Positions 18,720 to 27,007 of a stretch of 64,000 bases of DNA are shown piece by piece. Source of the DNA: DTU013 sp964512095 (lineage in GTDB: Bacteria > Bacillota > Clostridia > Acetivibrionales > DTU013); the NCBI GenBank assembly GCA_964512095.1, contig CAZEIH010000012.1, positions 11,563-75,562 of the forward strand, written 5' to 3'. Positions within the stretch are counted from its first letter, which is position 1; each line of letters starts with the position of its first letter. A program made the position numbers and the translations under genes. Under the pieces are notes generated by a model, which was given only the letters and a program-made list of their open reading frames with translations, was not told the DNA's origin and searched no databases.

Positions 18720-19238
18720 ATGAGGAGTACAGGGAAGACGCTTGGCGGTATTCTGGTAAGCCTTGGAATACTGTTCCTGTTACAAAATTTGGGCATTCTA
18801 AATATTTGGGGCATCCTAGCATTTACTATATCCAGGCTTTGGCCAACACTATTCATTGTTTTGCCTGGGGTTTTGTTCCATTTGAAATTCTTTTCCGGCG
18901 GAAGGAGAAATGCGGGTATCCTTGTACCTGGAGGCATATTGTTGATAATTGGCATGACACTACAGTTCAATATGCTATATGGCGGCTGGGGACTCACATG
19001 GCCTTTCTTTATATTCTCAGTGGCATTTGGCCTTTATGAGCTCTACTATTTTGGTAACAGGGAGAGAGGATTGCTTATACCTGTAGGAATAATTGGTGGG
19101 CTTTCAGCCATATTTTTCTTAGCGTTCTCGATGAAAAGGATATTAGGTTTCGATACCGGAAGATATGCAATACCGGTGGTGCTAATTGTTATAGGATTCT
19201 TAGTACTGACACGAGGGAAAAAGAGAAAAGGCTATTGA
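18720..19238 (+). CDS. Six-helix membrane protein, DUF5668/LiaI-like N-terminus
   Basis: 172 residues from the ATG at 18720, with GGGGAGGA eight bases upstream. GGILVSLGILFLLQNLGI followed by a tryptophan-containing second helix (SRLWPTLFIVLPG) resembles the DUF5668 membrane region found in LiaI/LiaF-type envelope-stress proteins. About six hydrophobic segments cover the protein and it ends in a basic tail. The specific role is not clear. Confidence 0.6.
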   Translation: MRSTGKTLGGILVSLGILFLLQNLGILNIWGILAFTISRLWPTLFIVLPGVLFHLKFFSGGRRNAGILVPGGILLIIGMTLQFNMLYGGWGLTWPFFIFSVAFGLYELYYFGNRERGLLIPVGIIGGLSAIFFLAFSMKRILGFDTGRYAIPVVLIVIGFLVLTRGKKRKGY

Positions 19239-19317
19239 AATTTTATTTTTCTAGTTTATGACCAGATATTGGGGGTAATATAGATAGAGAATAAGTCTAA
19301 GTAAAGGAGATGATGTT

Positions 19318-19479
19318 GTGGATAAATATGTGTGTACGGCTTGTGGTTACATTTATGATCCTGAGCAGGGAGATCCCGATTCAGGCATTGCCCCTGGCAC
19401 ACCCTTTGAAGATATCCCTGAGGATTGGGTTTGCCCCCTTTGCGGAGTTGGTAAGGATATGTTCGAAAAGGAAGAATAG
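19318..19479 (+). CDS. Rubredoxin
   Basis: 53 residues. Two CxxCG-type knuckles, CTACGYIYDP (residues 6-15) and CPLCGVGKD (39-47), provide the four Cys that bind a single iron. GIAPGTPFEDIPEDWVCP between and up to them is typical. Rubredoxin is a soluble electron carrier, used in anaerobes for oxygen and peroxide detoxification. The start is GTG at 19318, preceded by AAAGGAGATGATGTT. It is a single gene closed by its own terminator. Confidence 0.96.
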   Translation: MDKYVCTACGYIYDPEQGDPDSGIAPGTPFEDIPEDWVCPLCGVGKDMFEKEE

Positions 19480-19497
19480 ATTTAAGCAAAAAACGGG

Positions 19498-19534
19498 GTC
19501 TGCCGCTGTAATAACACAGGCAGACTCTTTTTTT
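19498..19534 (+). terminator. Intrinsic terminator after rubredoxin
   Basis: GTCTGCC at 19498-19504 pairs with GGCAGAC at 19519-19525, followed by a T-rich tract to 19534. Confidence 0.85.
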
Positions 19535-19589
19535 GAGAGAATGGCAAATTAGTGATTGAAATATAAGAAAAATATGTTAATATATAAGT

Positions 19590-19695
19590 ACGGTGAACTC
19601 AATAGTGAGTTATACCGATTATTTTAGGTATCATATTCGGTAAAGGAACAATGGCGTTCTTAGACAATCTACTGGTTGTTTAAGTGCGCTTTTTT
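19590..19695 (+). promoter_or_regulatory. Transcription attenuator upstream of glnA, ANTAR-target-like
   Basis: A 15-position stem (GCGTTCTTAGACAAT at 19654-19668 against 19675-19689, one mismatch, loop CTACTG) followed by six T residues forms an intrinsic terminator just ahead of the glnA ribosome site. An alternative hairpin, AGGAAC (19644-19649) with GTTCTT (19656-19661), uses the same bases and excludes the terminator. Its six-base loop AATGGC has A at position 1 and G at position 4, the pattern bound by ANTAR antiterminators. An upstream hairpin at about 19591-19616 has loop AATAGT, which matches only at A1. So the attenuator is seen directly, and ANTAR control is inferred. Confidence 0.68.
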
Positions 19696-19719
19696 AGTCA
19701 AAATTGGGGGTGTATGTAT

Positions 19720-21054
19720 ATGCCGGATTACACTAAGGAAGATATTATTAGGATTGTGCAGGAAGAGGGAGTAGAATTCATACGGCTACAGTTTACTGAT
19801 ATATTTGGTATGCTGAAGAATGTTGCAATAACGGCAAGACAGCTTGAACGAGCGCTGGACAATAAGTGTATGTTTGATGGATCGTCTATTGAAGGATTTG
19901 TCAGGATTGAAGAGTCCGACATGTATTTAAGGCCGGATATCAATTCGTTTATTATTTTTCCATGGAAGCCACAGATGGGGAAGGTTGCAAGGCTGATATG
20001 CGACGTATATACAGCTGATGATAAGCCCTTTGAGGGAGATCCCAGATATGTTCTTAAAAGGGCTCTGAAAAAAGCGGCGAATATGGGTTACGACACACTT
20101 AATGTTGGCCCTGAATGTGAATTCTTTTTATTCTTAACTGATAGCGAGGGTAAGCCTACTACCATAACACATGACAAGGCAGGATATTTCGACTTGGGAC
20201 CTGTGGACTTGGGTGAAAATGCAAGAAGAGACATGTGCCTTTCACTAGAGGAGATGGGATTTGAAGTTGAGGCATCTCACCATGAGGAAGCACCAGGCCA
20301 ACACGAGATAGATTTTAAATATGCGGATGCTCTTACTGCGGCTGATGCCATATTGACATTTAAACTGGTGGTCAAAACCATTGCCCAGAGGCATGGACTG
20401 CATGCTACATTTATGCCAAAGCCTATTTATGGTATAGCTGGATCTGGTATGCACATAAACACGTCTCTTTTTAAAGATGGTAGGAACATGTTTTTTAATG
20501 AGAATGACCCCCTCCAGCTAAGTCAGGAGGCATACTGGTTCATTGGGGGAATGATGAAAAATATGAGAGCTATAACAGCCCTAACAAACCCTCTTGTCAA
20601 TTCATACAAGAGACTAATTCCAGGCTATGAAGCTCCTGTTTACATTGCATGGTCTGCCAGGAACAGAAGCCCACTGATAAGAGTTCCGGCTGCTCGGGGA
20701 ACAAATACAAGGCTCGAACTCAGATGCCCTGATCCCAGCTGTAACCCTTATCTTGCACTTGCGGCAATTCTTTCGGCAGGGCTGGATGGAATTGAAAACA
20801 GAATTATGCCCCCTGATCCTATAAACAAGAACCTATATGATATGTGTGATAAGGATAGGGATGCTGCGAAGATCAATGTGTTACCAGGAAGCTTGGATGA
20901 AGCGATATCTGAAATGTACGCAAGTGACTTTGCCAGAGAAGTGCTTGGAGATCACATTTTCAGTAAGTATATAGAGGCCAAGAGGAAAGAGTGCAATGAA
21001 TATAGAACTAGGGTTAGTAGATGGGAAATTGATGCTTATCTGAAAATCTATTGA
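19720..21054 (+). CDS. glnA: Glutamine synthetase, type I
   Basis: 444 residues, the length of the GSI-alpha form of Firmicutes, without the adenylylation-loop insertion of GSI-beta. It makes glutamine from glutamate, ammonia and ATP as a dodecamer. MFDGSSIEGF near residue 52, GPECEFFLF, the ATP-binding KPIYGIAGSGMH and the N-terminal FTDIFG are diagnostic. The ATG at 19720 follows GGGGGTG at eight bases; upstream in-frame Met codons are less well placed. The preceding attenuator is the likely control point. Confidence 0.96.
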   Translation: MPDYTKEDIIRIVQEEGVEFIRLQFTDIFGMLKNVAITARQLERALDNKCMFDGSSIEGFVRIEESDMYLRPDINSFIIFPWKPQMGKVARLICDVYTADDKPFEGDPRYVLKRALKKAANMGYDTLNVGPECEFFLFLTDSEGKPTTITHDKAGYFDLGPVDLGENARRDMCLSLEEMGFEVEASHHEEAPGQHEIDFKYADALTAADAILTFKLVVKTIAQRHGLHATFMPKPIYGIAGSGMHINTSLFKDGRNMFFNENDPLQLSQEAYWFIGGMMKNMRAITALTNPLVNSYKRLIPGYEAPVYIAWSARNRSPLIRVPAARGTNTRLELRCPDPSCNPYLALAAILSAGLDGIENRIMPPDPINKNLYDMCDKDRDAAKINVLPGSLDEAISEMYASDFAREVLGDHIFSKYIEAKRKECNEYRTRVSRWEIDAYLKIY

Positions 21055-21086
21055 GAATGTATTGAGGACATAATGTGGAGTAATGT

Positions 21087-21187
21087 CAGGTCGGCGATAA
21101 ATAAAGACAAATAAAGACGAATAAATTAGCTTCCTTGGTCAGGTGGAATTCAGTCTCCACCTGACTCCCTGAGCGAAGCGAATTGAC
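21087..21187 (+). repeat. Dispersed non-coding repeat, copy B
   Basis: Same family as the copies at 12061 and 39041, here on the plus strand directly downstream of glnA. The hairpin arms GTCAGGTGGA and TCCACCTGAC are intact. This copy carries an internal duplication of about 10 bp (AAATAAAGAC appears twice at 21099-21118). It lies in the glnA 3' untranslated region. Confidence 0.88.
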
Positions 21188-21234
21188 TGGCAGAAGCGGT
21201 TGAACTAGCACACAGTAACAAGGAGTGAAGGAAA

Positions 21235-21447
21235 ATGGCAGACAGGTTTTGCTTAAGGGATGTTGTAGAGTTTAGAAAGAAACATCCTTGTGGAAGCAAG
21301 CAATGGGAGGTAATGCGAACTGGGGCGGACTTCCGGGTGAAATGCCTGGGGTGTGGCCATCAGCTAATGATGCCCAGACCTAAATTTGAGAAAAGCGTAA
21401 AAAAAATTATCATATCAAATCTTCCAACAGATCCGGCGGGCAATTGA
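21235..21447 (+). CDS. DUF951 family small protein
   Basis: 70 residues. The pattern D-V-V-E-x-x-K-x-H-P-C-G followed by W-E-V-x-R-x-G-A-D-x-x-x-K-C-x-G-C-G and MxPRxKFEK is the full DUF951 signature, a small zinc-ribbon-like protein of Firmicutes with no settled function. AAGGAG lies upstream of the ATG at a usual distance. The Bacillus homologue also lies near the yyc region. Confidence 0.88.
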   Translation: MADRFCLRDVVEFRKKHPCGSKQWEVMRTGADFRVKCLGCGHQLMMPRPKFEKSVKKIIISNLPTDPAGN

Positions 21448-21460
21448 CACCGGATTTTTT
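21431..21460 (+). terminator. Intrinsic terminator overlapping the DUF951 stop codon
   Basis: ATCCGG at 21431-21436 pairs with CCGGAT at 21450-21455, then T residues to 21460. The stop codon lies in the loop. Confidence 0.75.
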
Positions 21461-21523
21461 AGTATTCTTTAGAGCATTATTGAAATAATAACTTTAAAGA
21501 ATTCAATTAATGGGGATGATTTG

Positions 21524-22798
21524 ATGTTCAGAGAAAGAGGAAGATTAACAGGAATTACAGGTACGCTGCTTATTTCACTGCTGACCTCTTTGGCTGTAGC
21601 TATGCTTGTGCTATACGCTGCACCCAGGTACATTTCATTTAGTGCCCCCAAGGCCGATGGCGGAAATGGCACTATGCAAATACAGAGGAAGGAGGGGCAC
21701 AGTATTGAAGGTCAACAATATTCTGACGGGGCAAAACAAAATGACCGGAATCCAGATGTTCGACCAGACAGGGCATTGGCAGGAGGAGCAGCTGATGAAA
21801 TGACTTTGATGGATACTAGCGGAAATGCAATACCAGTGACCCAGCATGTGGCAAAGACCGCTACAGAGGGTGTGGTTGGCATTACAGTTGAGAGGGCCGC
21901 TAGGAATAATTTGTTTGACAAAAACAGGGAGACGGAGGTTGGGTTTGGATCGGGTGTTGTAGTTAGTACTGATGGATATATATTAACAAACAATCATGTT
22001 GCAGGAGGCAAGAGTAATAGAATAATAGTTTCCTTTGCAGATGGAAGAAATGTGGATGGAGTAGTTGTATGGTCTGATCCTGTACTGGATTTGGCAGCAG
22101 TGAAGGTAAACCTAACAGGACTTAAGCCTTTGCAGCTTGGTGATGCAACCACGCTAGAAGTAGGCGAGAATGCGATTGCTATAGGCAACCCACTGGGGTT
22201 GGATTTTCAGAGGACTGTAACATCGGGGATTATCAGTGCTCTTAACAGGACTATAAGCATAGAGAGTGAAGCAGGAACAAATTACATGGAGGACCTAATT
22301 CAGACCGATGCAAGTATAAACCCCGGAAATAGCGGCGGACCGCTATTGAATTCCAAAGGTGAGGTCATAGGTATTAATACGGTAAAGGTTAGCAGTGCAG
22401 AAGGCATGGGGTTTGCTATTCCAATCAACATTACCAAGCCTGTGGTAGAAAGGTTGATTGCAACTGGTACTTTTGAGGAACCTTACATGGGCGTGTTTGC
22501 ATATGATGGAAACATTATACCCTATATTGATGGTGAATCTAGCATAAAAAAAGGTATATATGTAGCATATGTGGACGCACATGGTCCAGCGCATAAGGCT
22601 GGAATACGAGAGGGCTGCATTATTAGGCAGGTGGATGGCCGGGAAATCAATACAATGATACAGCTACGAACATATATGTATTCCAAATCTCCTGGGGACT
22701 CCATACAGATAAGCCATAAGCTACATGGCTCAAATAGCTGGACTACAACGACATTGGTTCTTGCGAGAAAGGAAAGAGATGGGCTAATTACACGGTAA
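21524..22798 (+). CDS. htrA: HtrA/DegP-type serine protease with PDZ domain
   Basis: 424 residues. An N-terminal signal anchor (about 9-33) puts the protease outside the membrane. A variable linker leads to a trypsin-like domain with catalytic His158 (TNNHV), Asp189 (DPVLDLA) and Ser270 (NPGNSGGP), followed by one PDZ domain (about 325-410) with the PxxKAGIREG-type core. It degrades or refolds damaged exported proteins. The ATG at 21524 follows GGGGATG. In Bacillus the HtrC homologue closes the walRK operon, so its presence near yycHI-walJ genes is in keeping, although here it is separately transcribed. Confidence 0.93.
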   Translation: MFRERGRLTGITGTLLISLLTSLAVAMLVLYAAPRYISFSAPKADGGNGTMQIQRKEGHSIEGQQYSDGAKQNDRNPDVRPDRALAGGAADEMTLMDTSGNAIPVTQHVAKTATEGVVGITVERAARNNLFDKNRETEVGFGSGVVVSTDGYILTNNHVAGGKSNRIIVSFADGRNVDGVVVWSDPVLDLAAVKVNLTGLKPLQLGDATTLEVGENAIAIGNPLGLDFQRTVTSGIISALNRTISIESEAGTNYMEDLIQTDASINPGNSGGPLLNSKGEVIGINTVKVSSAEGMGFAIPINITKPVVERLIATGTFEEPYMGVFAYDGNIIPYIDGESSIKKGIYVAYVDAHGPAHKAGIREGCIIRQVDGREINTMIQLRTYMYSKSPGDSIQISHKLHGSNSWTTTTLVLARKERDGLITR

Positions 22799-22860
22799 TG
22801 TATAATATATTACTCAAATTGGAAACACTTACTCCTGAATACGTGTGGGAGGTGGCTTTA

Positions 22861-23148
22861 ATGGCAGGTGCAGCCAAGAACAGTCTGGATTTTGACAAAA
22901 TGATAAGGCTTTACTTAAAGCAAGCAAGAGAGAAGCTTAATGGAGACCTATCAGGTACAAGGGAGGCAATAAAGCTTATTGCAGCAGATAAAACCAGGAA
23001 TTTTATTGAGATAATGGACAGGGGTCTAAGCAAAGAGGAAAGAGAGTACCTGAAGGCACTTATTGTGGTAAGTATGAGACAATCCTTCTGCTATGGCTAC
23101 AGTATAGGAAAATTTGAGGGAAATACTAATGAGAGGATATACTTATAG
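22861..23148 (+). CDS. Small helical protein of unknown function
   Basis: 95 residues if started at the ATG 22861, preceded at five bases by an excellent GGAGGTGG. A longer version from 22798 overlaps the htrA stop but has no ribosome site. The protein is predicted mainly helical, charged, with no Cys pairs or membrane segment. It lies between htrA and the ilv T-box and is probably cotranscribed with htrA. I do not recognise it. Confidence 0.6.
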   Translation: MAGAAKNSLDFDKMIRLYLKQAREKLNGDLSGTREAIKLIAADKTRNFIEIMDRGLSKEEREYLKALIVVSMRQSFCYGYSIGKFEGNTNERIYL

Positions 23149-23211
23149 AACAAAGTGCATGAAAGCATAAAAAAGTTCTATAAAAGTGGGCAATAAAGGT
23201 TAATATTTTAG

Positions 23212-23240
23212 TTGACACTGCTCTGGAGTGTTGATACAAT
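23212..23240 (+). promoter_or_regulatory. Promoter of the ilv-leu operon
   Basis: TTGACA at 23212-23217 and TACAAT at 23235-23240 with a 17-bp spacer. Transcription would start near 23247, at the beginning of the T-box leader. Confidence 0.85.
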
Positions 23241-23246
23241 GTTATA

Positions 23247-23523
23247 CAATCATTTTAAATATGGCAAGGCAATGAAGGAAACAAGACAGGACTAAATGCC
23301 AAAGAGAGCCGGTGGGTGGTGTGAACCGGTGCATAGAAACTGTGTATAGCTCATTCCGGAGCATCATCATCGAGGATTCTTAACAAGATGATGACGATGG
23401 CTACGTTACAGCCAAGTACACCAGTACTTACTGAGGGCAGACAGATGCTTGCCAAATCAGGGTGGTACCACGTTGGACTATATCCTTCGTCCCTGCAGAA
23501 ATGCAGTTGGCGAGGGTTTTTTT
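23247..23523 (+). promoter_or_regulatory. T-box leader controlling ilvB-ilvN-ilvC-leuA-cimA
   Basis: The T-box sequence AGGGTGGTACCACG is at 23459-23472. A terminator stem (CCTTCGTCCCTGCA at 23484-23497, GAAA loop, partner to 23516) and T-tract to 23523 follow, and TTCGTCCC can alternatively pair with the T-box bases to form the antiterminator. The stem I region contains GAGAGCCGGTGG. The best specifier candidate is CTC at 23350-23352, followed by A and then GGAGC, which would read tRNA-Leu; I assign it by position only. Uncharged tRNA would bind and let transcription proceed when leucine is scarce. Confidence 0.92.
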
Positions 23524-23616
23524 ATAATATTCAGCATAGAACGCGTTGAAGAATTTGGTCAGATACAGGATAGACAGAGGGAATTGTGGCGTAAGCTATA
23601 CGGACGGAGGTGCGAT

Positions 23617-25257
23617 ATGAAGATAACAGGAGCAGAGGCAATAATAAAAGCCCTTGAGATGGAGAAAGCCGACACTATATTCGGCTACCCCGGTGCTGCA
23701 ATCTCGCCGTTTTATGATGCATTGCTTAATTGTGGTATAAGGCATATACTAACACGCCATGAACAGGGAGCCGCACATGCCGCCAACGGATATGCCCGTG
23801 TCACCGGTAAACCCGGAGTATGCGTTTCAACATCGGGACCCGGCGCAACTAATCTGATTACAGGCATAGCCAATGCATACATGGACAGTATACCAATTAT
23901 TGCCATAACAGGCCAGGTTAAAAGAGATATGATAGGTACTGATGCTTTTCAGGAGGCTGATATAACAGGAGCAACGGCACCCTTTTGTAAGCATGGCTAC
24001 CTTGTCAAAGAGGCGAAGGAGCTTCCCAGGGTAATAAAGGAGGCATTCCATATTGCCACCACTGGTCGGCCGGGGCCTGTTGTAATTGACATACCCATTG
24101 ATGTACAGACAGAGATATTTGACTTCAAATATCCTAAAACCATAGACATAAAGGGATATAAGCCCACGATAAAGGGACACCCTATGCAGATTAGAAAATC
24201 TGCTGCCGCTCTGGAAGAGGCAAAAAAGCCTGTCATTTGTGTAGGCGGCGGAGTAATTGGGGCAAATGCTGCAGCTGAGATGTTGGAGCTAGCCATGAGA
24301 AGAGCCATACCTGTTGTTACTACCTTAATGGGAATAGGAGCAATACCGACAGCTCATCCGCTACACTTTGGAATGGTAGGAACTCATGGTAGCCAGACCG
24401 CCAACTATGCTCTCCATCACGCAGATCTGGTACTGATACTTGGTGCAAGAGTTGGAGATAGGGCAATGGGTGGTGCTAGTACTCTGGGCAAAAAGGCCAG
24501 AATAATTCATATTGACATAGACCCTGCTGAGATTGGTAAAAACATTGATGTATCTATACCGTTGGTGGGGGATTTAAAACAGATATTAATAGATATGTTG
24601 AAGCATGTGGATACATATGACAACAGGGGCTGGTTGGACGAGATAACGGAAAGAAAGCTTAGTGATAATAAAAGGTCGCCGTCCGGATATGGTGGGCAAG
24701 CTGACTCGGAATATATTAGCCCCCGGCATCTGTTGTCATTACTGGCAGACTTTTTCCCTGAGGAAACGGTTTTGGCTACAGAGGTAGGACAAAATCAGAT
24801 ATGGACTGCTAATAATTATAGGTTTAGCAGGCCTAAAACCTTCATTACCTCAGGTGGATTGGGTACAATGGGCTACGGACTGCCTGCAGCGATAGGTGCT
24901 AAGGTTGGAAATCCAGAGGCTCCTACTATTGTGATTAGTGGTGATGGAAGCTTCCAGATGTCTATGCAGGAGCTGGGTACAATGAAACAGCATGATATAG
25001 ATATAAAAATAGTACTATTAAATAACTGTAGGCTAGGCATGGTTCGGGAGCTGCAGCTGATAAAGCATGAAGGTAGGTATTCACAGGTATGTCTTGATAA
25101 AAATCCAGATTTTGTGGCCTTGGCTGCTGCGTACGGTTTCAAGGGAGAAAAGATCACATCCAATGGTGAAATAAGAGCTTCCCTTGAACGAATGGTTCAT
25201 GAGAAAGGACCTTATCTGTTGGAGTGTATGGTTGATCCTATGGAGCCTACATTGTGA
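23617..25257 (+). CDS. ilvB: Acetolactate synthase, large (catalytic) subunit
   Basis: 546 residues from the ATG at 23617, which has GGAGGTG just upstream; in-frame Met codons further up lie within the T-box. It condenses pyruvate with pyruvate or 2-oxobutyrate, with thiamine diphosphate and FAD, starting valine, leucine and isoleucine synthesis. GYPGAAISPFYDAL near the start contains the family glycine-rich turn, the catalytic Glu lies in RHEQGAAHAA, and GDGSFQMS ending in LNN is the thiamine diphosphate motif. It forms a complex with the IlvN product. Confidence 0.95.
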   Translation: MKITGAEAIIKALEMEKADTIFGYPGAAISPFYDALLNCGIRHILTRHEQGAAHAANGYARVTGKPGVCVSTSGPGATNLITGIANAYMDSIPIIAITGQVKRDMIGTDAFQEADITGATAPFCKHGYLVKEAKELPRVIKEAFHIATTGRPGPVVIDIPIDVQTEIFDFKYPKTIDIKGYKPTIKGHPMQIRKSAAALEEAKKPVICVGGGVIGANAAAEMLELAMRRAIPVVTTLMGIGAIPTAHPLHFGMVGTHGSQTANYALHHADLVLILGARVGDRAMGGASTLGKKARIIHIDIDPAEIGKNIDVSIPLVGDLKQILIDMLKHVDTYDNRGWLDEITERKLSDNKRSPSGYGGQADSEYISPRHLLSLLADFFPEETVLATEVGQNQIWTANNYRFSRPKTFITSGGLGTMGYGLPAAIGAKVGNPEAPTIVISGDGSFQMSMQELGTMKQHDIDIKIVLLNNCRLGMVRELQLIKHEGRYSQVCLDKNPDFVALAAAYGFKGEKITSNGEIRASLERMVHEKGPYLLECMVDPMEPTL

Positions 25258-25374
25258 GCAGAAATTACCGACATTAATGATTTGTTGCCAGCAGGGCATT
25301 TGTAAACCACTGAGATAGCTATTTAAATGATAATTAGACGGAAGAAAAATTAAACTTGAAAGGGGTAGAGGAAC

Positions 25375-25899
25375 ATGTCCAAATATACATTATCAGTGCT
25401 TGTGGTAAACCAAGCAGGTGTACTTTCAAGGGTTGCAGGCCTTTTCAGCAGGAGGGGCTTTAACATCGACAGCCTGGCGGTAGGAGTCACAGAGAATCCT
25501 GATGTTTCAAGGATGACGATTGTTGTTGATGGAGATGAGTATATTGTTGAGCAGGTCAGCAAGCAGTTGAATAAGCTTGTAGACGTCATCAAAATAAAAA
25601 GGCTTGATAAGCACGAATCCATTACCCGTGAGCTGTCACTCATAAAGGTTTCAGCTAATGCATCTACCAGAAGTGAGATAGTACAGCTGGTGGAGATATT
25701 CAGAGCAAAGATAGTGGATGTATCAAAGACAACTCTTACCATTGAGGCTGCTGGCGATGGTGACAAGGTTGGGGCTCTTGAGGATTTGCTCAAACCGTTT
25801 GGGCTAAAGGAAATTGTGAGAACGGGTACCATTGCTATTGAAAGAGGCAATCGAATTATAAAGGTAACCAATAATGAGGAGGGTGAAATAAATGGCTAA
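25375..25899 (+). CDS. ilvN: Acetolactate synthase, regulatory small subunit
   Basis: 174 residues. An N-terminal ACT domain (VVNQAGVLSRVAGLFSRRGFNIDSLAVG) binds valine for feedback inhibition, and the C-terminal domain activates the large subunit. Separated from ilvB by 117 bp and overlapping ilvC by eight bases. The AGGGGTAGAGG region supplies the ribosome site. Confidence 0.95.
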   Translation: MSKYTLSVLVVNQAGVLSRVAGLFSRRGFNIDSLAVGVTENPDVSRMTIVVDGDEYIVEQVSKQLNKLVDVIKIKRLDKHESITRELSLIKVSANASTRSEIVQLVEIFRAKIVDVSKTTLTIEAAGDGDKVGALEDLLKPFGLKEIVRTGTIAIERGNRIIKVTNNEEGEING

Positions 25900-26887
25900 G
25901 ATGTATTATGATAGTGACTGTAGTTTAGACTTATTCAAAGGAAAAACAATCGCAGTGATAGGATACGGCAGTCAGGGACATGCGCATGCGCAAAACTTGA
26001 AGGATAGTGGAGTAAATGTAGTAGTAGGACTTACTCCGGGTTCAGCAAGAAGGAAACAAGTAGAGGCTGATGGTCTTACAGTGATGGACACTGCACAAGC
26101 CGCAAAAGCAGGGGATCTGATTATGATTCTGACTCCAGATCAAACTCAAGCTGACATGTACTACAATGACATTGCTCCCAATTTGAAGGAGGGAGATATA
26201 CTTGCTTTCGCTCACGGCTTTAACATACACTTCAATCAGATAAAGCCGCCTGAATTCGTTGACGTTATAATGATAGCTCCAAAGGGTCCCGGTCATACTG
26301 TTAGAAGCCAGTATAATGAGGGCAGAGGTGTACCTTCTTTATTTGCTGTATACCAAGATGCATCAGGCAAGGCGCAGGATTATGCACTAGCATATGCATC
26401 AGGCATAGGGGCCGGAAGAGCAGGTATTTTGGAGACCACCTTCAGAGAAGAGACTGAAACAGATCTGTTTGGTGAGCAGGCAGTGCTGTGTGGTGGTGTC
26501 ACAGAATTGATGAAGGCAGGCTTTGAAACCCTTGTTCAGGCGGGTTATCAGCCAGAAATAGCATACTTTGAGTGTATCCATGAGATGAAGCTTATCGTCG
26601 ATTTAATCAATCAGGGTGGCTATGCTTACATGAGGTACTCAATTAGCGATACGGCAGAGTATGGAGACTATATGGTAGGCAAGAGGATCGTTACTGATGA
26701 AACAAGGAAGGAAATGAAAAAAGTACTTTCAGAAATACAGAACGGTACTTTTGCATCAAAATGGATAATGGAAAACAAAGCAGGTGGAAGAGCCGAATTC
26801 CTTGCAACGAGGCTGTGCGAGTCAGAGCATCAGCTCGAGAAGGTAGGCACTGAGCTTAGAAAGATGATGAGCTGGCTGAAAAAATAA
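25892..26887 (+). CDS. ilvC: Ketol-acid reductoisomerase, class I
   Basis: 331 residues, the short class I form. GYGSQGHAHAQNLKDSG is the NAD(P)H-binding loop; the C-terminal knotted domain includes DLFGEQAVLCGG with its magnesium-binding acidic residues and a second set around YFECIHEMKLIVD. It converts acetolactate or acetohydroxybutyrate to the dihydroxy acid. The start overlaps ilvN, so the two are translationally coupled. Confidence 0.96.
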   Translation: MAKMYYDSDCSLDLFKGKTIAVIGYGSQGHAHAQNLKDSGVNVVVGLTPGSARRKQVEADGLTVMDTAQAAKAGDLIMILTPDQTQADMYYNDIAPNLKEGDILAFAHGFNIHFNQIKPPEFVDVIMIAPKGPGHTVRSQYNEGRGVPSLFAVYQDASGKAQDYALAYASGIGAGRAGILETTFREETETDLFGEQAVLCGGVTELMKAGFETLVQAGYQPEIAYFECIHEMKLIVDLINQGGYAYMRYSISDTAEYGDYMVGKRIVTDETRKEMKKVLSEIQNGTFASKWIMENKAGGRAEFLATRLCESEHQLEKVGTELRKMMSWLKK

Positions 26888-26903
26888 GAAGAATAGGTTG
26901 ACC

Positions 26904-26928
26904 CCCCCGGTGCAACAGCGTCCGGGGG
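26904..26928 (+). promoter_or_regulatory. GC-rich hairpin between ilvC and leuA
   Basis: CCCCCGG (26904-26910) pairs with CCGGGGG (26922-26928) over an 11-base loop. No T-tract follows, so it is more likely an mRNA-stabilising or processing element than a terminator. Confidence 0.5.
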
Positions 26929-27007
26929 AATATAGAGAAAAGGCGGGAGAGTACCGCCGGATACTTATAAATATGAGATTTAATGAGATATCGAAGGAGG
27001 TTATCTT

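Noticed and set aside
23449..23616. N-terminal extension of ilvB by 56 residues
   Set aside because: This region is the T-box and its terminator; the good ribosome site and the family start are at 23617.
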